DNA of 64,000 nt from Chytridium lagenaria. Lineage: Eukaryota; Chytridiomycota; Chytridiomycetes; Chytridiales; Chytridiaceae. Position numbers and translations under genes: made by a program. This document shows positions 57,354-64,000 of this stretch, in pieces. The DNA lies in NCBI GenBank assembly GCA_025449115.1, contig JAHLKC010000105.1, positions 62,001-126,000 on the forward strand, written 5' to 3'. Below the pieces are notes generated by a model. It had not been told where the DNA came from. It made no database searches and saw nothing but the letters and a program-made list of their open reading frames with translations. Numbering within the stretch: the stretch's first letter is position 1; every line of letters starts with the position of its first letter.

Positions 57354-60300
57354 TTATTGACTTAGCACTTCAGTATATACAACATTTTTCGTTCGTTGCA
57401 ACTTTTCTTCTGATATTGCTAGAATCTTGACGTTGGCTTGGTTTGTTGCTCTTGATAATGCGACATATAGTTGACCGTGAGTAAAGACAGGTTCGGGTAA
57501 GTATATTCCAACAACCGGAATTGTTTGACCTTGTGCTTTATTGACGGTAAGGGCATACGCGAGTTTTATCGGAAACTGTTTTCGTCTCAACGTGAAAGGA
57601 AGGCCGGATGAAGATGATGATGACATCGGAATTCGTGGAATAAATACACGTTTTCCTTTATGTGATCCGATCACAATTTCCGCTTCAATTACGTTTCGAT
57701 GGAGTTGTTTGCAAATAAGACGTGTGCCATTGCACAACCCAGCCGGTGGATCAAGATTACGTAATAATATGATAGGGCTGTGTTGTTTCAAGCGAAGTTG
57801 GTGGGGCGATATTCCGGAAATCTCTAAAGTATTTAGAAATTCGATTTGGTATAAACCATTTGGATCTTCAGGCACTGAATCAAAACTGGAGTATATCGTC
57901 TCTTCCCCCGGTAGAAGCTCGAGAATTTTGCTGTTTAAATGATTTACGTATTCGTTGCGTGTGGCCAAAATAGCTCGATCTACTATCCATCTCGGATTGC
58001 GATAATGAGAATGAATATCGGAAAAGACAAAGTCTATCAATTCTTGTTCGGCGTCGGATAAAGTGTCAGGAGTTGCAGAAATTATTATAGAAGGTGGTAT
58101 TTGAATACGACCTTCTTCATCTCTTTCTTCGTCACCATTTCCGACACGCAAAAGCCATTGACGAAAAGAAGCATCGTCCGACACTCGCATATTTTGTCGA
58201 AGACGAATTATATGAACGTCATGCCATATATATGATCGAGAAAGTGAGCTACTGATAATTTGTTCCCTTGATCCTTTTGGGATGACTGTAAGAATCTGAC
58301 GAAAGTCTCCGCACAGAACTATGGTTTTCCCACCAAACATCTTTTCACTGTCTGCCAGATCTCGAAAGGTTCTATCTACCGTTTCGAAAACATGCTTGTG
58401 CATCATAGGCGCTTCATCCCAAATAATAAGTCGGGTTTCGTGTAGCAACTTCGCAGTTTCACTATTTTTCTTAATGTTGCATGTTGTCGCGGTATCTGTA
58501 TCGAGGGGAATTTTAAATCTTGAGTGCGATGTGCGACCTCCGATCATATTAATTGCAGCGATGCCCGACGATGCTGTGGCAAGTGCAATTTGGTTTCTAT
58601 TTCGAATCGTCGCGAGAAGACATGAACAAAGAAATGTTTTTCCAGATCCTCCTGGACCATCGATGAAAAACACTTCTCCCAAGTTTTCTTCAACACTCGT
58701 CATTATCGTTTGAAATGCCTCGCGTTGATCATTATTGAAGACGTTATATCCATTAAGATGCTCTTCTGGAATGGCGAGATTCAACTCTTCACGAATAAGT
58801 ACAGGCAAACCGTCTATAGAAGATATTTGGTCAAGCGTGGGAAGATCAAAATCGTCAATATTTCGATGATGTTGTTGAACTATGTTGCTGATATGTTGGA
58901 GCACGGCTTGTTGGCGGAGCTGATCATTCATGATTCCTTGATGGAAAAAATCTTCAGACATGGCTTCCCAGTAGTTATTCCAAAGGTCAATAACTGATGC
59001 GGGCTCACAAAACACTAAAAGTATTGCAAATAGCTGTCTGAGCGCATATGGAGACTGGAAAATTACGGCTTCTTCCATGCAATCTGTAACGTGAGAATCC
59101 GCTTCTAACAGATGTAGCTCTTGTGCAGCAGCTTTAAAGGTTGGGAAAGGCACGCCATTGACTGTTCGGAGAGATTGAAAACTTGTAGGTCCGCGTACAT
59201 GCAATAAAAGTAAACGTAGAAAATATCGTTCACCCTCAGAAGGATGAACTGTATACATTCGTCCAACAGCATAATTCCGTTGTCTCCAAACCCACTTTCT
59301 TCCTGTGTTTTGCCAAACGAAATGTTCTGGTAATTCTGAGTACGTATAAACGCGAGCAGATTCGTCACGTTGATTGAGAGTGAAAAATTCGGTCAACATA
59401 GTTTTTCGTAGTCTCTCATCGTTTGCAATAGTTTGAAGATCGGCGGACTCATTATAGACAACGTAATTAGCATTCGGCAAATGCACTTGAAGTCTATACA
59501 CAACAGGAGATAATTCACCAAGGGTGAAACTAAAAATTCGCCAACATGCTTCCGGTGCGGCAATCCATCGAGTGTCAACAAACTGTTTAATCTCGTCGGA
59601 TGAACTAACTTCTACGAAGGCACTATCATGACCTTGATAATATGTTAATGGAAGAACGGCTTAATAACGAATACCTTTTAAAATATACTTATACAAATAC
59701 TTAACCGCTTTAATACTGCTGCAAACTTCGACGTTTATATGGCAGTTGAACTTTACGCTAAGATAGGGATTGTAAGGAACTACCCATCGATTATCCAAGT
59801 TTACTCCATGTTTTCTCACTCTTCGTCCGTCATCTCGTCTACGATATAATGGATATGAGTCCCTTCCTTGCGTAGTAGCTTCTTGAAATTCACGGGGATA
59901 CCGTTTCGAACAATGCCCATTTTGCATGCATGCACTATTAGGTCTAAAAGCACCACACGGTCCATGAACCATGTGATCGGAAACGACTGCGTATAATTGA
60001 GGTTCTTCTTCCCGATCAGGAAATTCTGCGCGAATTACAGCATCGTAATCATCAGCCGTGGAGAATCGATGATGTGGAGCAAGAATGATTAACAGGTGCA
60101 CATGAGGTAATCCTCTTTTCTGAAATTCAACGGAGTAAGCCCATGCTATCACGTCACCAAATATTTTCTTGGTAACAATCTCGTTTTTGAGCTCCTTCAC
60201 TTTCCCGTTGAAAACTCGAACCACAACATCAGGTCGATCTTGCGCTGACTGATTCGGTAGTAATTCTCGACGAATCTCCCGCCAGTTCGGATTACACGTC

Positions 60301-61620
60301 ATCGTAACAAATAAAGATGGTTTTCCAAACTTCGCAACAATCTTCATGGCATCTTGGTATCGTTGGTGTAAATACCGTGGACTACCAACAAATGACGACG
60401 GTAATACTGTTCTCCCAACATTTGCGGCATCTGTTTCCCCGTTCTGTACTGCATCTTGAATACCAAAATATAAATCAGATCGAATCGCGTCTTGCTCACG
60501 TCGAAGATAATTTAAACGCTCAGATTCTATCTTAACATAATTATCAACCACATATTGCTGCAACAAACGCCCGCCGCGAAGAATTAATGATGTAGACTCG
60601 TCTCGTAACTGAAGCTTGAAACAATAATAATCGCGACTTGTAACTTTTTTGTTTTGACGATTTAAAACATTAGGAGACCATCCTTGATCGCCGAAAGGAA
60701 AGAATAATGGATATTGCATAGCGTCATATGCACCGGAAAGATCCGATATTCGTTGCAATTGATTATCAAAAGGCCGCACAACAACTTCACGGTTCATTAT
60801 ACCGGAAGGATTATGTCCTTATGTGAATGTTAGAATTTATACATAGAAAGTTTATATACCATCAGTCCATAAGGCGGCAACCTGTGACGCTTGAGGTCTA
60901 TTATACCGTCGTTGATCAAGATTCGGAATATCAAGGCGTAAAGACAAAGAAAACCCATCCAAATTGGGAAGTTCTGCCGCGGAACGAAAGACGGAGATAT
61001 ATGGATTCACATCACGTAACAAATTCTGTAATGTCCGAACTTTAACGGGATCCAAGTCTGGGAAAACGTCCATTCTATGATCGAATTCGTGTTCGGTATC
61101 AAAGAAATATAATTGTAAAAACTTTGGGCGTTGATTTCCATCAGGCAGTAATGATCCTATCCTATGATAAATAGAACCATGCACCCGAAACGTATATACT
61201 CCATCCCGACCATTCGCCAATTCTATATCCAATTGTACTCCCAATGACGTAAAACCAAAAAGGGAATTATAACTCCGAATGTTGCGACAAAACTCAGTAT
61301 TATTAGAGAAAAGCTCCAAGAGATACGGAGGAGGAGACGACAATGTAACGAAATCTTGCCCCCATCACAACAAAATAACGGTGACTCCCAAGGAAATCGT
61401 CGAGCAAAACAGTATTCACATAAAACAGCAGGCGGAAGCAAATGTTCAACATCTGTAGGTCCCTCGAAAAAAAAGCAAGCTAACCGAGCACTCCCATGTC
61501 GTCTTCTATAACGCTCTCTACGTATACGCCGAATTTCCTGTCGCACATTTTCACTTTGAGCTGCTCGTTGACGGCGACGTCTATCAGTATTGGATTGCCT
61601 ACATCCGTATCACTATACAT
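57354..61620 (-). CDS. Helitron Rep/Pif1-type helicase, one frameshift
   Basis: The N-terminal part is Arg-rich (RRIRRERYRRRHGSARL) with a CEYCFARRFPWES ... FCCDGGK zinc-like region. A one- or two-base shift near 61.35 kb separates it from SPPPYLLELFSNNTEFCRNI. A 42-bp intron (60818-60859) joins ALWTDG to HNPSGIMNREVVV. The Rep part shows SGAYDAMQYPLFFPFGDQGW, the HUH motif in KRGLPHVHLLI and the tyrosines of KAVKYLYKYILKG. A second 42-bp intron (59633-59674) joins that to HDSAFVEV and then WIAAPEACWRIF. The helicase has Walker A GPGGSGKTF, Walker B LIIWDEAPM, the CGDFRQILTVIP motif and the late VNKAQGQTIPVVGIYLP and YVALSRATN motifs. It nicks and unwinds DNA for rolling-circle transposition. 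The exact start is uncertain. Confidence 0.87.
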
Positions 61621-62081
61621 ATTCATTGAACTAAAGAACCTCTCAGTCTCTCGCTGCACATCACTCTGCTGATGTCGTCGACGTCTTCGAGCAAAAGTGT
61701 TTGCTTCGCGCCGACTTTGTCGAACCGAATCCGTCTCTTGACTATCAAATCAATACCACTTCCCACGTCATTCAATACCTTGAATCCATCCACCGTAACC
61801 GTTTGCAACAAACTACGGAAATATTTATAAATAACCCACTATATGATTCCCCCACCGTCTCAAAACACGGATAACAACAATAACATCATCAATTATTAAA
61901 ATTCTACTTTTTTTTATTTTATTTGTTCACGTGGGAACGACCCAATGAATACGATCCGTTAACCCGCCAATAAGAATGGTCGGTGAGGACGGACACCATT
62001 AGAATTTTATAATATTAGATAACTACAACGAAAAAATTCGACAATTCCGCAAGTTAATGTCCTCCTCCAAACAGCCTCGAG

Positions 62082-64000
62082 ATGACCACCATGATGACTT
62101 CCAACCGTTACAGCTTACTCCTTCCCATCCATTCAAAAAGCTACGGTCGACGGTATGATATCTCTCATCCGTCATTTGATTTTGTACAGGCAGTTCCAGG
62201 ATCCCATCCGATAGTTTTTCCGACTCATGTATGTCAGTCATTAACGGAGGATGGGAAACCTTGTCCGATGCCATCGTTGATGGGCTTGTATTGTAAAGAA
62301 CATTATCGAAAAGCACATCCTGTAAGTTATGATACATCAAACATCCTCTAACGTTATAGGAAGCTGTTATGAAACCGATATCCGAGCAGGCAGTAATCGT
62401 TTTTCTCTAAGAATTGCAACTAACACACTTAGAATTTTTTTGTTATGCAATGCGGAAACTAGGAACGGTCATCCTTGTCGAAATTATCGAACGCCAGGAA
62501 AACAATATTGTTTTCGACACAGAAAAAAGTCTAGAGCGACGACGAAGAATATCACAATGACTTCTGTTAAAATGGTAAGCTTCATTTATAGTTATCATTA
62601 ATTTCAGCAGAGAGCAGATAAAAGTCATGAAGCTTGCGTTTTCATTACCAAGGAAGGAAGTCAATGCAGCTTTCCATCTATCAAAAATACCGGATTTTGT
62701 TATTTTCATTACGGAGAACTTGCACCGGTAAGCAACAAGCAAACACAAAGATTTATTAATATCAGCAGCGGCCGTCGACAGCAGAGATTGCACCATCAAC
62801 GGTTCCAATTATGAAGGTCACTTTAATATTTAATTTCAATTGTTTATTTTTTCATTTAAACAGGAAGCGAAACTGTGTTCTGGGACAACTCGTAACGGTA
62901 GACCTTGTCAATCTCGGCCGCTCAAAAAAAAGAGTTATTGCTATCATCACGACAAGCAACAAGAGCTCGTTGTGGAAGTTAGTAAAACTCATGCGGGGAA
63001 ATCCACGAAACGTCGTCACTACAAATCGTCTAGTAATATATCGTCACGATTTTCTTTGGACCCCGACCGTATAATCACTCCTGAAGAACTTCAACATCGT
63101 AGAGCAACGTTTCCAACGCCGGTTAGCCAAGACGATATTGTTGACGCCATTGGGAGGTTTCAAGATTATACAAAACTTGAACAATATGAGAAAGGTAATA
63201 GTTTATGTTTGAAATACAAGTAACTTTTAAAACAGACATATGCACAACGTGTGGACGAGCTATGTTCAAGTCACAGCTGTCACGAACTGGACGTGAATTT
63301 TTTTCCGTTCACCGCGAGCGCTTCCTCCCACAAACGTCAGAACTTCAAGCATTAGCCGAACGGGGGATGTTTGACCATTCAGACGGAATCTTTCACAAAT
63401 TGGTTCTAGCGCAGGAAGGGATCAAGAATGACGAGTCGGCGAATGTTTGTTTTTCTTGTGTTGAAGCGGCCAACACATCCTCTCAGGATTTTTCCTTGCT
63501 CGAGGATTTTGGAGAGGTCGATGGCCAAAACATTTACCCAAGCTCACGGACGCGGAAGAAATGTTGATAGCATTCATGATACCACATATTATGGTGATTG
63601 CACTGCGATCAGTTGGTGGTCATCAAGAAGGTTCGACTGCACTCCGTGGAAATGTGATTGTATACGCGAACGACGTTCAGGAGGTCGTGAAAAAACTTCC
63701 TCGTCCAGTATCACGCCTTCGAGATCATATCCAAGTGGTATTCACGGGGAACATCTTTCGCTCAAATCGCTCAAGTATGCGTTAATGGTCAGGCCATCAG
63801 CATGCTTGGACGCGTTACGTTTCCTTAAGGAAAACTCCATTCTTACAAAGATATCGTCATCGATGACGAGGCTATTGTTGAGTCAGATTTAGATGAGAAC
63901 AAAATTCCACGATGTCTGATTGATTTAGCGGAAACGTACAAGGATGATAGTAGCTCAGTTATTGATCAACAATCTTCCGTACACGCTGGTCAGGAAGACC
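62082..64000 (+). CDS. Second Helitron-type Rep/helicase, N-terminal part, with four Cys/His modules; runs off the window
   Basis: Plus-strand gene starting 62 bp beyond the Helitron end. Four short exons each hold one C-x9-C-x9/10-C-x2-H module: CQSLTEDGKPC ... YCKEH; CNAETRNGHPC ... YCFRH; CVFITKEGSQC ... FCYFH; CSGTTRNGRPC ... YCYHH. Then follow RIITPEELQHRRATFPTPVS, CTTCGRAMFKSQLS, SANVCFSCVEA and LPKLTDAEEMLIAFMIPHIM. Next are GNVIVYANDVQEVVKKLPRP and LDALRFLKENSI, with YKDIVIDDEAIVESDLDENK-like text beyond. The part from CTTCGRA onward matches the region in front of the Rep domain in many Helitron proteins (DUF6570-like). Frame changes near 63.53 and 63.8 kb, plus one unclear exon junction near 62.4 kb, suggest damage. 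The HUH and helicase parts would lie beyond the window. Confidence 0.65.

Larger units (their letters stand above)
56072..62019 (-). mobile_element. Helitron with both termini
   Basis: Rolling-circle transposon on the minus strand, about 5.95 kb. The 3' end on the minus strand is CTAG (56072-56075), followed by a host T. It is preceded by a short GC hairpin (stem CGCC/GGCG at 56086-56096). The 5' end is TCTAATATTATAAAATTC reading down from 62019, preceded by a host A (62020 on the complement). Insertion between A and T without target duplication is the Helitron rule and holds at both ends. It carries a Rep/Pif1-helicase gene and one extra gene near the 3' end. The coding sequence has at least one frameshift near 61.35 kb, so autonomy is doubtful. 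Confidence 0.82.

Noticed and set aside
1..64000. tRNA or rRNA genes
   Set aside because: I found no convincing A/B box plus cloverleaf or rRNA core by eye; a covariance-model scan would be needed to exclude them.

Overview
The window looks like nuclear DNA of an early-diverging, zoosporic (chytrid-like) fungus. Genes carry many small spliceosomal introns (GT...AG, often with CTAAC or TACTAAC branch sites). Several gene types fit such a fungus: a RagC/D-type GTPase, a NAM8-type three-RRM protein, a Pho80-type cyclin, an RNF181-type RING ligase whose first exon reads MASYFDEH, and a eukaryotic periplasmic-binding-protein-like membrane protein. A decayed dCache-TM-HAMP sensor and rich Helitron and tyrosine-recombinase retroelements add to this. 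The lineage call is inference; no marker gene is present.

Layout. 1-5.2 kb: the Gtr2/RagC gene and the NAM8-like gene, both on the minus strand. 5.2-7.3 kb: mostly degraded DNA. 7.31-13.63 kb: a complete but decayed tyrosine-recombinase (DIRS/PAT/Ngaro-type) retrotransposon on the minus strand, bounded by split direct repeats. 13.8-14.5 kb: a broken dCache sensor. 15.0-29.8 kb: host genes, namely the PBP-like membrane protein, a disordered protein, an RPA34-like RNA polymerase I subunit, the RNF181-like ligase with a duplicated last exon, an ankyrin protein, an AT-rich spacer, and a long disordered PH-domain-like protein. 29.8-33.5 kb: gene-poor. 33.5-42.7 kb: a 9-kb array of diverged ~0.4-0.55-kb tandem units that keep splice-signal-like landmarks in fixed register. 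43-46 kb: an ankyrin-like remnant and the Pho80-type cyclin. 46.8-50.1 kb: a gag relic of the same tyrosine-recombinase family and unassigned repeat-like DNA. 50.16-55.85 kb: a non-LTR retrotransposon with a 12-bp target-site duplication. 56.07-62.02 kb: a Helitron with recognisable ends on the minus strand, carrying Rep/helicase and an extra gene. 62.08 kb to the end: the start of a second, divergent Helitron-type protein with four cysteine/histidine modules in front of it.

Functionally, the host genes are housekeeping or signalling: nutrient signalling to TOR, RNA binding, Pol I, ubiquitin, and phosphate/CDK control. The right third is a nest of mobile elements. Many reading frames are broken by single-base changes, in host genes as well as transposons. 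Either this locus is decaying or the assembly contains indel errors, and this limits confidence in exact gene models.
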